DNA of 64,000 bases, from the NCBI RefSeq assembly GCF_000699445.3, contig NC_067196.1, forward strand, positions 2,852,001 to 2,916,000. Direction: 5' to 3'. The notes under the pieces are model-generated. The model saw only the letters and a list, made by a program, of their open reading frames with translations. It was not told the DNA's origin and searched no databases. Numbering within the stretch: position 1 is the stretch's first letter; each line of letters begins with the position of its first letter. This document shows positions 23,601 through 35,720 of the stretch, piece by piece. The position numbers were made by a program, and so were the translations under genes. Origin of the DNA: Schistosoma haematobium (taxonomy: Eukaryota > Platyhelminthes > Trematoda > Strigeidida > Schistosomatidae).

Positions 23601-25980
23601 GATCTCGAGCGATCAACTTCACTTGAAGCAAATAAGTTCAGAAATTTAAAATAATGCTGACAACAGAAAATTGATTTCATATCAAACATTTTAAAACTCG
23701 CTTGTTTGTATTACCTGTTTTGATGCAAACCTTCACCAAAACCTTTCTTCAAATTCATTCTCATATTTTTTCAGAGTCTGCGAAACGATCTATTAAGACT
23801 GTGGCCAAGTTTGAGTAACTACAGCAGTCCAGAAACATTTTGGTGAGATATCTTATAATATAATATAATATAATGAAGTCCAGATGAAAATCTGTTTTCT
23901 ACAGAATACAGAATGATCTACAGGTTGTAATCAGTTATCGACGATATGCTTTGTCAAATGATAAGTGCGACCACAGTGACAAAGGCTACCTTTAAATTGA
24001 CGTCTTTAGAAGCTATCATGTTATCGTTACTATTACGGACGTATTTACGAATAGATGTCAGTTGTGTGCAGGTCTTGTGAATAAAACACGACACCAAATG
24101 CAACTCACAATCGATAAATCACATTGTGCTGAATATTCAACATTCAGATGTTTCAAATAAGGGAACTTTCAACAAATAATAAAATCACGTTGTTCGTTTT
24201 GGAATACAGTTTTAAGCCATTATCGTGTATCCTCCAAATGACATGCGGTTGTTGTATTAGATGTTTTTTACTGTGTTTAATTTTAGGAAACATGAATTTA
24301 ACAAACATGGTCAATGTGCACTAGAGGACCCTCTAATAGGTAATCAAACACAGTACTTTAAATTTGGTATTGATTTGATGAAGAAGCTGAACCTACTAGA
24401 GTAAGTGAATAATAATGTATTAAACGTACGAATAAATTTCTATAAAAACTTTTAAAATTGTGTCCTAGTCCCAATTAGAAATGTACTTAGCCATATTGAT
24501 CCTCTCACAATCCTAGTCAACCCGTGAAACAGACCAGTCATAATAATTATGAACAGAAGTGTTGTGGCCCATAAGTGAAAACTAGAATGCCGTTTTTCCA
24601 CTGAATTGAGGCTTTACAGTTGGTTACATTAAGTAAGTTGAGAAGAGCATATAAATTGATATGCCTACCGGTTGATCAAACAATCAGTGTCTGATGAGTA
24701 TAAAGTTGATGCCTTATGTTACTATACAAGCGAACATCTGTTAAATTAAACCACTTTATCTCGTATCTTTGTTTCTATTTGTTTTCTATTATTTCAGTAA
24801 TCTGAAAAACATAATATCACACCGCATGATTCCAAACAATATGATGTAAGTTTACTCTCCAACTGATAAATAGAGTTAGAAAGTAAATCAAATTTCGTGA
24901 CCACACAACCATGTATCCTCGATTATATAGAGGTTGGAATCTTAGTCAGTTAAAACATCGGCCACATCTCTAATTGTGCATGATCAGAAAGGATGTGAAA
25001 TTATTTAAAAGGAGTATGTCATTGAATGGTCAACCGTATCATCGTTCCCTAATAAATAACGAATTTCTATTGAACTCAAAGGAGATTTAAAATAACTTCA
25101 AGTAAAACGAATGCTGTATGAAATCTGTCACAGTGATAAAAGATATTCAACTCGGGTGATCATTGAATGAATTTAATTTAACAAAACAACGGTTTAGAAC
25201 TTCGGTGATTGACGAGCAACAACAGTAAATTCGTTTCCACTCTAGATAATGGACCATTACTTCACGAAACAACGTACACTTGAATACTTACATATCCAAC
25301 ACGTTGAACTTTACGTCAATCTGGTAATGTCAGGATCGTTAGTTTTCAGCTGTTGTCCTTCACGGTTAGCTAGCTGTGAACCACTACTACAAGTAATAGT
25401 AGTAGAAGAAGACGTCTACTCAATAAGTGGAGTGTGGGCTTCCCGGCTGGTCGCCTTTGTATGCCTTTACTGCTTTACATTCGAAGATATAACCATCTCA
25501 CTTCACTTCTATATCATATCCGTATGACCTTAATCAAAATTATTTCGAACATCACTTCATTTTGTTTACTACTTATATTACTTTTAACTATTGTTACAAA
25601 ATCATTTGAATCAGCACACTTCATTAACATCATAAATAAACTCCTGTTTTAACTTTCACAGACAAGCAATTTACGGAGCATTTTGAAAAATGAATTCGGT
25701 TATAATGGTTCCTTGAAGTGCACGAATGTAAAAAAAATGGTAAGTGTATCAATAACCAGTAATTGATTCATTAACACATGTATCTTTGGAGCTGAATTTG
25801 ATTGTGGACGTTGTCAAATAATGTCTAAAATCTACCGGTCTCTCATTTTTGTAGCAAAATGTGGGTCGTCTTGAAGAAGTGCGTATTTGTTTGAATCTTT
25901 CGCACAACTACACGGACTGCCCGGTCCTTGGTAAATGTCCTGATCAGTTCATCTTTCCGCTAAATTCATCGATGCGATAA
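20682..25980 (+). CDS. Omega-1-like secreted T2 ribonuclease, locus A
   Basis: Nine exons: 20,682-20,692; 21,976-22,096; 22,648-22,694; 23,330-23,399; 23,775-23,842; 24,287-24,400; 24,798-24,845; 25,662-25,739; 25,855-25,980, all GT/AG. A short start exon and a hydrophobic stretch form the signal peptide. The RNase T2 catalytic motifs are complete: HGLWP (CAS I, exons 3-4) and KHEFNKHGQC (CAS II, exon 6). Family members cleave single-stranded RNA; omega-1 is secreted by eggs and acts on host cells. This copy is a divergent paralogue with about eight N-glycosylation sequons, against two in gene B. Exon 7 has A5 where B has A6, which shifts the frame and gives a stop in exon 8. That is either a consensus error or a true defect. 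Codon phase elsewhere is consistent. Confidence 0.8.
21590..21665 (+). repeat. Hammerhead/Smα relic in intron 1 of gene A
   Basis: The stretch reads 'cagctgacaagtttcaaa' and then 'gacgaaacgc', a decayed Smα module (CTGACAA core). Equivalent relics occupy intron 1 of genes B (about 48,960-49,040) and C (about 55,240-55,315). Confidence 0.6.
23853..23875. repeat. TAATA pentamer microsatellite
   Basis: A short tandem run of 'taata' just after the exon 5 donor of gene A. Confidence 0.8.
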
Positions 25981-26022
25981 ATTTACAACGGTTTAACCTA
26001 AAGACATATAATAATAAACTTT

Positions 26023-26028
26023 ATTTAT
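26023..26028 (+). terminator. Poly(A) signal of gene A
   Basis: AATAAA lies 43 bases after the stop codon, and the equivalent signal is conserved after genes B and C. Confidence 0.6.
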
Positions 26029-26029
26029 T

Positions 26030-27120
26030 TCTACTGTTTCTGTTATTTAGTGTTTGTGATTTAGAGATTGAGGGATAATAATTTGAGGGAGATTATATTA
26101 AATGCTTTATAACGAATAACTGCATGAATTCCAGAATGCACCCTGCAAACAGTAGTTGATAGATCGCACATCGTAATGAAAAATACTAAATGACGACAGT
26201 TGTTGCTTCACAAATTCGAATTATTGTGTCGAATGATCTTACATTGTAACATCTGTGGGATATTCGAAGGATCACATATTATTTTCAACATATATATTCA
26301 AGATTGACTAATCCTATTCAGTCAACTTCATAATGATCATCTGATTTTGAAAGTAATAAAAATGTAGAATGAATTGAGTAGTAACGGATGGATTCCGTTC
26401 ATGTAGCCATACACGTCAGTGATCAGCGTACGACAAATGATTTACTAATGAAAGAGAAAACATAAATAATAATACCCCACTGAGTTTGTATCAATTTAGT
26501 TATAATGACGACAATGTTGTTTATCAGCTGCTGGTTTCTTGCTCGCTAATATCGGTAAATCAGTGAACTCTTGAAATGAAAACGTCATGAATTGCGTAGT
26601 CGAAGTTGTTGGAATATTGTGCGGTCGTTCGGTAATTAGAAGTGATTAAAATTCTATAAAGCGCATTGCAAATGTTATGAAATATATTCATGTCTTTGCA
26701 AATGAACCACAATAAATGCAAAATTTATATTTCTGAATCTACAGTAAAAGCAAATAGACTAACTCAACCATTGTTTGAAAAGGTCGTAGGATAACTAATC
26801 ATCATTACTTCCAATACGTTACCAAGTTACATGATGAATTTATACATCAGAATTTACGAATCATTTAATTGCGATGTTTTCGAAGGAAAACCTTCACCTA
26901 AACAGCTTTTGACATAGTGAGCGCTTCCTTAAATTCATTCGTGAATAAGTTGTTACAACTAGTTCATGACCAAATAAGCTTGGAAATGTTATCGGAATTT
27001 GAATTCCTTTGAAAGCGACGTGTCACGCAGAAACTTGAGCCTATTACCACATGGAACTAATTAACTGCAGCTGTTGAGACGTATTTTGAGATATTTCCGT
27101 TCATTCATGTTTTGAACTGT
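26030..27120 (+). repeat. 3' flank of omega-1 unit A
   Basis: Noncoding and homologous to the 3' flank of gene C (about 60,480-61,250). Homology stops near 27,120, where a gypsy-type insertion begins, and resumes at about 29,085-29,330 (matching 61,440-61,680). Confidence 0.6.
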
Positions 27121-27189
27121 TCTTTAACAATCTCACTTGCATAGGCGGTACATGTGACCGCGTCATGTCTGCTTATGCAGACAACGTTC

Positions 27190-29065
27190 AATTAAGAATA
27201 GAGACAGTATTATTAGAATAAACAAAATAGAGACAATTATTTAATTAAATGCTGTTGTGAACTTTCTGGGTCACTTGAAATTACGTGAGTAAATCTGATA
27301 TTAAGAAGTATTTGAATTATAGTAAAAATTGAGAATTCCAGAAGTAACGTAATCGGATCAAGAAGTAATAAATAAGCACGAACGAATGTAATGTATTTGG
27401 AATTCCAAATCGAGCATTCAACAATACAAATGAGTCATTAGTTCAGTCAAACACCACATTTACCACAGCTTAAATTAGAGACTAAGTGTTTGTAATCGAT
27501 TGTATGTCTTCTACTCGAGTTCAACTTGTGTCTGTCCGACAGTGTATTGGATAAAAACCCTGTATTATATAGAATGCACTCATTAGCATTAGAAATAACA
27601 ACTGGAATCAGAACAGACGCACCTGTAATAGTATACAATCAGCATGTCGGTTTTGTACTGAAATCCATAATATCTGGAATTATAACCATAGATTTTTCAA
27701 CACTATCCCCCCACGAAATGATGTTGAATCTTTATATCCTCAACTTATGATTGATGTGACTTCATTTAAAACGTATTTCTCACATTGACTAGAGTAAACA
27801 TAAGAAGTGACTTCGTGATAAAGATAAACAGCAGTAATATGAAATCATCCGAATTGTAGTCAAACTCGAGCTCATTTAGTACTTGTGCTTCTTATTGAAC
27901 ACGTTTTCCACAAGAAACAAATGCATTATGAGGACAAATAATATTTGATAGAAAATCAACATTTGATTCTTCTGAAATAGTTTCCTCGATATTATTAAGA
28001 ATGTCATTGTAGAGTAAAGAATCATTAGAAAAATCAGCATGCATCAAAACCATATCAGGTTTTCGTTCATAACTAGGTTCATTCAACATACTTTCCTCAG
28101 ATTTGCAAGGATATTCATCAGAAATAAGTGAATCATTAGGAAAACCATATCTGGTACGATAACATGAGGAATCCGATAATTCGATTGATTGTAAACTGTT
28201 GTTTCGCCAACATTCTGAGTTTCACTTAACTCTGAACTGCATTATGACTTCACACTGTCTTTTGAAATCGTTGATAAAGATAAGTGATCATTAAGAACAA
28301 TGGACTTAGTAGGATCAGAATAACATGACTTAATATCAGTTGCATCAGGATGAACAGTAGTATTACAAACTTACTGAATAATTCCATTATCACCACATTT
28401 AAAGCACTTAGAATCACGAAATTTACATGAATTAAAAGAGTGGAACCTGCCGCAGGACAGACATTGACAAAACTTGTGCCCATCTTCGTGAACTGCATCG
28501 CAACTCCTCAATGAATTATCTGCATAAACGTGAGTATGCACTGGGTTGGAATGACGTAATGCAGGGGAATTTTTAGATCCTCATGAATCATTTGAAGAAA
28601 TTTTCCTCCTTTATCACATTCGAAATTTGTAAACAGAACATAGTTTAGAGTAGACCCTTGAAAATTGTATAAGAAAGTGAAATGGGCTTTCCCGGTAAAG
28701 CCAGAATTTTTAATAAGTTATGTGCTTCTTTTCCAATGAATGTGAGAAAGTGTGCTACAATAATAACATCTTCATCATCTTCCTTGGTCATAGGCCAGAT
28801 TTTGAACTTTTCAAAGTAATTCTCACAAGCATCAAAATCTGAATTTATGTTCAGTCGTTCCATCACAGGCTGCATCACAACGCTAATAAGGTATTTATAA
28901 ATATTTGAATTATAGTATAAACTAAGAATCCTAGAAATAACGTTATCGGATCAGGAGGTACTAGGCAAGCACGAACGAATGCACTGTATTTAAAATTCGA
29001 AATCAAGCATTCATCAAGTACAAAGGAATCATAAGTTCATTCAAACACCACAGTTAATTATACGC
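27190..29065 (-). mobile_element. Internally deleted gypsy-type LTR retrotransposon in the gene A flank
   Basis: Direct repeats of about 180 bases (about 27,285-27,475 and 28,885-29,060) look like LTR parts. Just inside the right one, on minus, a gag frame starts MMQPVMERL with the WPMTKEDDEDVIIVAHFLTFIGKEA block (28,645-28,878). A frameshifted zinc-knuckle region (CFKCGDNG..) lies at about 28,370-28,490, and a further open stretch at 27,892-28,089. Protease, RT and integrase are absent. The gag resembles schistosome CsRn1/Boudicca-like elements. Confidence 0.6.
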
Positions 29066-29084
29066 AATTGAATGTAAGATTCAA

Positions 29085-29330
29085 ATATTTGTTTCTTTTC
29101 GTTGCTAACACCTATTTAACAATATGGTTGTTAAATGTGGTTTGAATTACTAGAACCACGTTTTCCAGCACAAAGGCCAACTGGAATAATTAGAACCGTA
29201 GTTTTACCTTGTTTTCGACTAATATTTGAAACGTTAACTGTTCCTTGAAGAAGTTCGCTGCTGGGCAGTGACATACTCGTTACGTTACTAGCATAGACTA
29301 ACTATTATATAGTTATAAGGTTTGCAGTTG
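29085..29330 (+). repeat. Resumed omega-1 unit 3' flank beyond the insertion
   Basis: It matches about 61,440-61,680 in the same orientation, including 'ttgttttcgac' and the gaagaag..gttactag block. About 200 bases of the unit flank are missing at the insertion site. Confidence 0.55.
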
Positions 29331-30189
29331 ACAAATAACGCAAGTTTCCATACATTAAAATCTTCATGTGAAATGGAACAACAACTTAAGTGATATTTAT
29401 TGATCTGTAATTAGTAGCTTCACCTCGGTGTTTAGTCTCATTTGGGTAATGATGTAGCTGCCAATCAAGTTATTCGGATACCATCCTGATCTGATGACAC
29501 AGCGCACACAATCAGAAGTATATTTAATGTATTATCGCCTCATCAATAACGAATATCAGTGGAATATTAACGTTTCATATAATTGTTGTAGTTCTACGGC
29601 AGTTTAAGAGTTTCACTTATACTTTTAGCATTGAAAGATACGTCTGTGCAGTAACTGGATATAAGGGTTATAATCTCAGGGTCAACAGATTGCTCTTAAT
29701 TAAATGCTTGTGGAGTGTGATTAAATATTCTGCATATTTCAGTGGTTATGTTTCGTTAACGGATCAACTCGTTAACCATTATCATATAAATCTCAATGGT
29801 GTTTGATATCACTGAAATTTCATAAGGGCACAGCAAAGCAAAACAGTGCGAGTTCATGCACCTAAACAACTTTCACGAATATTTTGTGGTAAATGTACAA
29901 ACTGTAAAAAATAGCAAAATAAATGCAAATAATATCAAAAACTATTCGCAAACTACGTTTGCCGTCCCCGTCACCACTTGCTTTTGAGGATTACTTTGAA
30001 ATGTCCAGAACCTGGGCTACGGTTTTGGAGCATGTTATGTATGTTAACATTGTGGTAGGTTTCCTTACATTCATCGTAAAACAGAAAACAGCTTAATAAA
30101 TACTCCTGATTTACCAGAAAAGTCTATTTCGCTCGATTACGCAACTCTCAAATAACTTGTTCTAGACTACGTCATTTTAATCCAATGAG

Positions 30190-30620
30190 TACTAAAGCTT
30201 ATGCAAATAATTCACTGAGGGTTCGCTATGCAGTTCACGAGGACGGGTACGTGTTTGGTCAATGTTAGTCCTGTGGCAGGCTTTACTCATTTAATTCATT
30301 TGTTTTTCGTACTTTTGAATGTTTTAAATGTGGGGAGGTTGGACACATTCTGTCAGTTTGTAATACTACAGTTTATTCCGCCGCAAATCATGCTAAACAG
30401 AGGAAGAAGTCCATGCTTTGAATGGGAAGTCTATTCTGAAAACAGCCAGAAACGAGCGGTAACAACGAACACAATTCAAAAGATATATATAGTGCGAACC
30501 GTCCTTGGGAAGAATTACCAGATAGCATACTAAAAGACGCAACGGATAAATAGCGTCTAATATATTTCCAAGTGCGAAATACGACATGAAGGTGACAAGA
30601 GCGCTTTTGGCGCAAAACAA
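30190..30620 (+). mobile_element. Gypsy-type gag zinc-knuckle fragment
   Basis: Plus-strand frames, one stop apart, read FGQC, SCGRLYSFNSF and then CFKCGEVGHILSVCN, a CCHC knuckle with the expected spacing (about 30,320-30,362). It belongs to the same family as the 27.2-29.1 kb fragment but lies in the opposite orientation. Confidence 0.65.
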
Positions 30621-31674
30621 AGAAGCTCAAATTTTCTAAACAAAATTACAAAATTGGGTCCTTTTTCAAGTGACTGTATACAAATCCAGGACCCAGGTGA
30701 GTTTACTTTTACTAAAACAATTGTGTACATGTAATCGTTTCAAAACGTCACAGTTACTTATTAAACCCTTGTAAGCCGTGGAAGTGTTACAATGGTTTTT
30801 ATAAGAACCGATACCTAAACACTACAGCCCAATCCCTTATTCAGAAGAGCTAGACACCACCCATGCTTAAACTTTATAACGCGAGCAGTAAAGCTCAATT
30901 CTGATTCACAGCAGAGCCAAACACTATATAGGCTTTAGAACTACAATCAGGATAGTAGAGTTCAATACTATGGCCCAACCACACAGATACGAGGCACCCT
31001 AGAGGACCATTCGGATCATTCCCATACACATTCACATCACATGTACAATGACCGCGTAAATCAGTTACGCACAACATGAACAGGCCAAAGTTGACCTATT
31101 CCGCTTACATGGTAGTCAAATCCATTAATGTTGGCAATGGTGATATGCCTTACCTTGTCCCATTGGCAATGGCCATCGAGGGCACCGAAAAGTAACCACC
31201 AGTGAGAATGAAATCAGTTAACCAGCAAACCAATTTTGTGAATGAACAGTCAGAAATACTTGCCAAACTATTGCCAAACCTTCCACAATATCGATGGCAA
31301 ACTTACAGTCTCATTTGAGACCTTCTGCTCTTCATAGCAATATAGCTTATACTGCATACAGTACATATGTAGACTAGTAAAAGAAATAGCCTAGCCTGAA
31401 GCATTAAGCTTAAAGAACGCCTAAAACACATTGTCTCGTGTAGGAATACAAATGCAAGACCACCAAGATCATTTTTATTGCATTTGTGAAATCTTCATTT
31501 TTCCGACTTTTCAGAACATGAGTTAGGGTATTATCCCTTTTAAATATTACTCGAACGTTTTATATAAATACCACGTTTCCAACAAAGTGCCTTAATGCTA
31601 TCGATGCATTGTTGCAGTTTTTGGTGTAGTAGGAGTAATGAGTGATCGTTGTTACAAATAATCATGTTAAACAG
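30621..31674. other. No gene seen
   Basis: Somewhat GC-richer than average but without a recognisable frame or repeat. A 60-codon frame on minus at 30,895-31,077 has no recognisable similarity. Confidence 0.4.
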
Positions 31675-32410
31675 CACGAGCGGCCAACGAGGGTAAACTA
31701 TGAGTCCTAATTGGTGCTCAAAATAATTATGTTTCGGCTAACTCAGTCTGTTGAGTTTAGGGCACAAACGTTAGCTGTATGAATGGTACGTTTTAGACAA
31801 TTGTGCTATATACACATGCAGAACAGACTGTATCATACCATAAAAGAAAAATAGTCATCATTACACAAGACCTAGCCAACAGTGTCTGTGTGTGAGATAT
31901 GATAACTAAAAAATCGGTAATAAGTCAACAACGGTAAATCGCATAACGATGGAGAATGAGTCAAACAAAAACTTTTGAAAACAGAAGTGTGAATATAAAT
32001 ATGATAAATCTGTCGAAATTTGCAGGTTACCCATTTGAGATGCATGAAAAATCGAAGTTCACAAAGCAATGATTTGTCTAAAATTGAGGTTGTTCATTGA
32101 ATGGTGTACATAAATTTGTTATAAACCTCAATTCGAAAGGTGTCGATGGCGTTTACCGCGTCTTTTGTCTGAAATAAAAAGACTCCGATAGTGCAAAACA
32201 CAGCTGTTAGCTGTGTCTAAACTTGGTAACATTTTATCAGTAAGCCAAAGCTTAACCAATAACACCGGCCCCTCCCAGAGAGAGTTTCTCTGTCCTTACT
32301 CTTACTGATTATATATTTAGAGTAAAGACATTCAGATGCGACAATGGTACAACTTGCTCTATCCACAGTCACGCTGAAAAATCTTTCTTCACTCTACTAC
32401 TCATTCGTCT
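31675..32410. repeat. LTR-like dispersed repeat, copy 2
   Basis: It aligns with 1-955 in the same orientation but lacks the approximately 250-base extra segment. An AATAAA near 32,174 falls at the equivalent place. Confidence 0.5.
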
Positions 32411-32539
32411 GTTCCTTCTAATAAACAAACGTTACGTACGTTTCTGATGCATTTATCTCACGCTCACCATTCTCATGAATAGCAGTTGTATTGAAAGTCT
32501 TTATGTAACTAATTATAGTATAAGAGTTTAATAATTTTT

Positions 32540-33610
32540 GCGCGTAATTGACCAAGAATTTAACACCATTCAGCATCTAATAGACATCTTATAAAGACAT
32601 TTGATAAGAAGCTTTAAATGATAATAGATGCGACAAACGACAACTATCAGTAAATATTGTAGCTAATCCAACATGGACATGATAATCGAACGAAAATGTA
32701 TCTCATCCAGTATCTTGACTAGCTGATATATCCACTAAATGAATATCGAGACGTCGAGGGATTTCCTGTTACTTATACTGTGAATTAGAATCGTGTATAC
32801 CACCTATTCGACTAATCAGTCTTCGTGAACATGGTTTATTTAAATTCGAATCCCCTTGTCCTAAAATTGAAAATTGTTTTGTGGCTCTTGAAAGATGGAA
32901 ACAGTTATAGCGTCATGCCAATGTTTCTAAAAAATTTTGACTATTTTCATCAAATTATTGATACAAATGTTGATCCATTCTTGATTTAACCTTTTCCCAG
33001 TGTGAAAGGTGAATAAATTCACGATTTTCAACACTTTGTGTTTGCCACAAATATAAATTAAAAGGGCAATCAATTTACTGATGACAACAATCATATAAGC
33101 TTATTTTGATGTGATAAACCTTGAAATCATATCATACCATAGTAGGTTATACTTACCATACAACAAACGACCATTTTTCGAATGATGCATCTGCTTCAAC
33201 AAAGAATTCCTGATGTGGATCGTCTAGATGACTATCTTAGAAGTATTGAATAAAAATGGCTGTAGGCACTATTGAACACTAAATGCTGTACAACCAACGT
33301 TACGTCGTGGTCTGCATGAAGTGTGTAAGGAAACACATTATATACTAATACTCCACTTCTTAAACCATGACATACATCACATAAGCTGGCTAAAGATTGT
33401 AATCTCGACCAAGGATCTTCAGTTAGTAAAACCAACCGAGTTATTGTCAATGGTTGAACAAAGGATAACCATGTGGTAGACTGATGATTACTGGTATGGT
33501 CGAAATTAGTATCCACGTGTCGATATAAGCTCTATTAATTGACCATCCTGATTAGAAATCTCAAGGAGTATCTTTATTCCTTCTAAAATCACAAGTACAA
33601 CCATCGAATC
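32540..33610 (-). pseudogene. Decayed gene fragment resembling a gamma-tubulin complex component
   Basis: The minus-strand coding-like order is: SMVVLVILEGIKILLEISNQ (about 33,540-33,600), then after a shift SFVQPLTITRLVLLTEDPWSR to LVVQHLVF (33,232-33,516), then HLDDPHQEFFVEAD..KWSF (about 33,160-33,225) before a GTAAGT donor. A further exon at about 32,600-32,960 has three in-frame stops (FLETLA, NKPCSRRLISRIGGI, TFSFDYHVHV). The DDPHxEFF segment preceded by helical text and followed by an FxYxVxx-like region recalls the GCP (Spc97/98) fold, perhaps GCP5. The pseudogene status is clearer than the family. Confidence 0.4.
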
Positions 33611-33963
33611 TGAGACCGTGAGTTTATTGCATAGTGCTTTCAAAAGATTTTGGTTCAACAAATATGCACGCTGTGCAAGAGGCCATTATCTTACACAGAC
33701 ATTTGTTCATAAATCCTTGCACCATTTTGATGATGATTGTGGTTGTACTCTTATTTTCAGCTCTTTACAGTAGGACTCTCTTGGCGTTCGTATTGAAGAT
33801 TCTGACTTTGATGTTGGTTGAGAGTTGTTTTGAGTTTCGTAAGTTCATCAAATGTAGGAATTCTGTTCTCGCCTTTACGTCTGCATCAGATTCTCCTCGT
33901 TCATCGATGATGCTATCCAGATACGTGAATGCTTCCAACTCTTCCAGAGTTCCTCTGTAGTGA

Positions 33964-34375
33964 CTCATTTTTATCGCGAGAACACGATTGGTTTAATGAA
34001 AACAATTATTATTATAATAACCAATTGTACCTGTGCTTGCTTAATATGCTCTTTGTTTAACTGTGCTAATGACAGCTATATTGTGCTTCCATTATTATTC
34101 TTACACTTCGATTGTGAACTCGCGCGAATTTGCTTACGTCCTGTAACCAAGCTTGTATTCTGGCACGATCTCGGTATCATTTCGATACCACGAGATCGCC
34201 AGCGAATATATCTCGATTTGGTCCATTAACTGCCTTCTGATATTTGGCTTCCTGGGGATTTTATGGATATTTTGGCACGTGCTTTTTGGTAGTGGTGTTC
34301 ATAGTCAATCTCAACTCGACACCACTCTGCACCTCCATCAAGTGAGGTTGAGTTGGCGCTCTCCATGTTTTATTT
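33964..34375. mobile_element. About 412-base insertion in the RTE copy with a strong internal hairpin
   Basis: RTE coding text stops at about 34,380 and resumes at 33,963, and both edges carry 'agtga' (33,959-33,963 and 34,376-34,380), a candidate 5-base target duplication. Inside, about 34,166-34,198 is a hairpin (gatctcggtatc / gataccacgagatc). Its ends lack TG..CA. It could be a solo LTR or a nonautonomous DNA element. Confidence 0.45.
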
Positions 34376-34884
34376 AGTGATCATGGTTTTTCTCTTGTGT
34401 ATGTGAGAGGGCTATTGCTGCAGAGGATGCTGCTACACTAGTTGTCTTCATCTGCATTTGTTTGCGCGTATGGGATATAAGAGCTAGGTCATCTGGGAAG
34501 GTCGCATCTTCTAATTGATTCCAAATTGCACATTGTATTTCAAGTTTCCTCGCAGATGTCGAGGACTTCATGATCCGGTAAACCACCAGAAGAAAGAAAG
34601 AGAGAGATTAAGCAGGCTTGCCTTACTCCGGATGTTACTTGGAATTCTTCTATCAGCTGTTCTTCATGCACCGCTTGGGCTGCAGCCCGTCGTATGAATT
34701 CTTTATGATGTTGACGATCTTTCAAGATATACCAAACTGTTTAGTAAGTTTCATAACGTCCTTCTATCGACACTGTCAAATGTTTCCTTATAATAAAGAA
34801 AATTGATGTATAATTACGAGTTCCATTTAATCGATTGTTCAACGATTATCTATGGTGTTGCTGTTTGGTCTGTGCACGACTGAT

Positions 34885-35060
34885 CATCACAGAATTGTGT
34901 GGTTTGAATGAACTAAAGATTAATTTGTACTGGTTGAATGCCTAATTTCGAATTCCAAATACAGTACATTCTTTCGTGCTTATCTACAACTTCTTCATCC
35001 GATTACGTTATTTCTAGAATTCTTAACTTGTACTGTAATTCAAATAGCCCTAATCCTTAC
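34885..35060 (+). mobile_element. Gypsy LTR fragment nested in RTE
   Basis: The reverse complement matches the direct repeats at 27,285-27,475 and 28,885-29,060, including the 'aacgtaatcggat' and 'aagcacgaa' blocks. It replaces part of the RT coding region of the surrounding RTE element. Confidence 0.55.
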
Positions 35061-35720
35061 GGAATCCAGTATGCAAATCTCAAAGCTGAGCGTCTGACGA
35101 ATCTTCCATTAGTTTCAGCAACACGTTTTTAAAAATTTCCTCTTATCCACTGTGGTGTGATATTTCTATAGTTCTCGTATTTGCTCAGATCACCTTTCCT
35201 TGACATTTTGATGAGATACTGTTCTTTCAGTGTTGATGGCGCTTGTCCCTCCTCCGAAATCTCCCTGAAAAGATCGTGGAAAATGTTCACAGTTACTTCT
35301 ATGTCTGACATAAGTGCTTCGCCTGGTATATTTTCAGATCCATCTGCTTTCCCCTCTAGATGTGTCCGATGGCCATCCTGATTATTTTAATCACCCACAG
35401 AGGAATATCATTAGCAATGTCTGTATGCAGTGCTTTGATGTCCGTTGGATTCAACAAAATGGTCTACTCAAACGTTCCGCTGACCTTGAACTCTTGTGAA
35501 TGCTATGCCTTCCTTATTCTCGATCTGTCTCTCTGATTTACCATATTTCTCTGCCACTTTCTTAGCTACGTCATAGAGCAGTTTCATATTTCCTTTTCCT
35601 TCAGCTTCTTCTGCTGTCGATCATTGTTCTTCCACGTATTTCTGCTTGTCGGCCACAAAGCTCCTCTTTACTTGGCAATTCTCAGCCGTGTAAATCCATG
35701 AATATACTGCGGGCTTGTGA

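Larger units (their letters stand above)
33680..35720 (-). mobile_element. RTE/SR2-like non-LTR retrotransposon, interrupted copy
   Basis: In minus order it has a VAKKVAEKYGKSE-like linker (about 35,540-35,600), ISEEGQAPSTLKEQYLIKMSRKGDLSKYENYRNIT (35,129-35,311), SSLYINF-like, EEFQVTSGVRQACL (about 34,640-34,690), PDDLALISHT (34,374-34,586), then ELEAFTYLDSIIDERG and STNIKVRIFN (33,765-33,968). Stops and shifts abound. Two foreign insertions interrupt it, at 33,964-34,375 and about 34,885-35,060. Confidence 0.8.

Noticed and set aside
30388..30630. Overlapping minus-strand ORFs of 75-80 codons
   Set aside because: They are antisense to the gag zinc-knuckle fragment and have no recognisable content.
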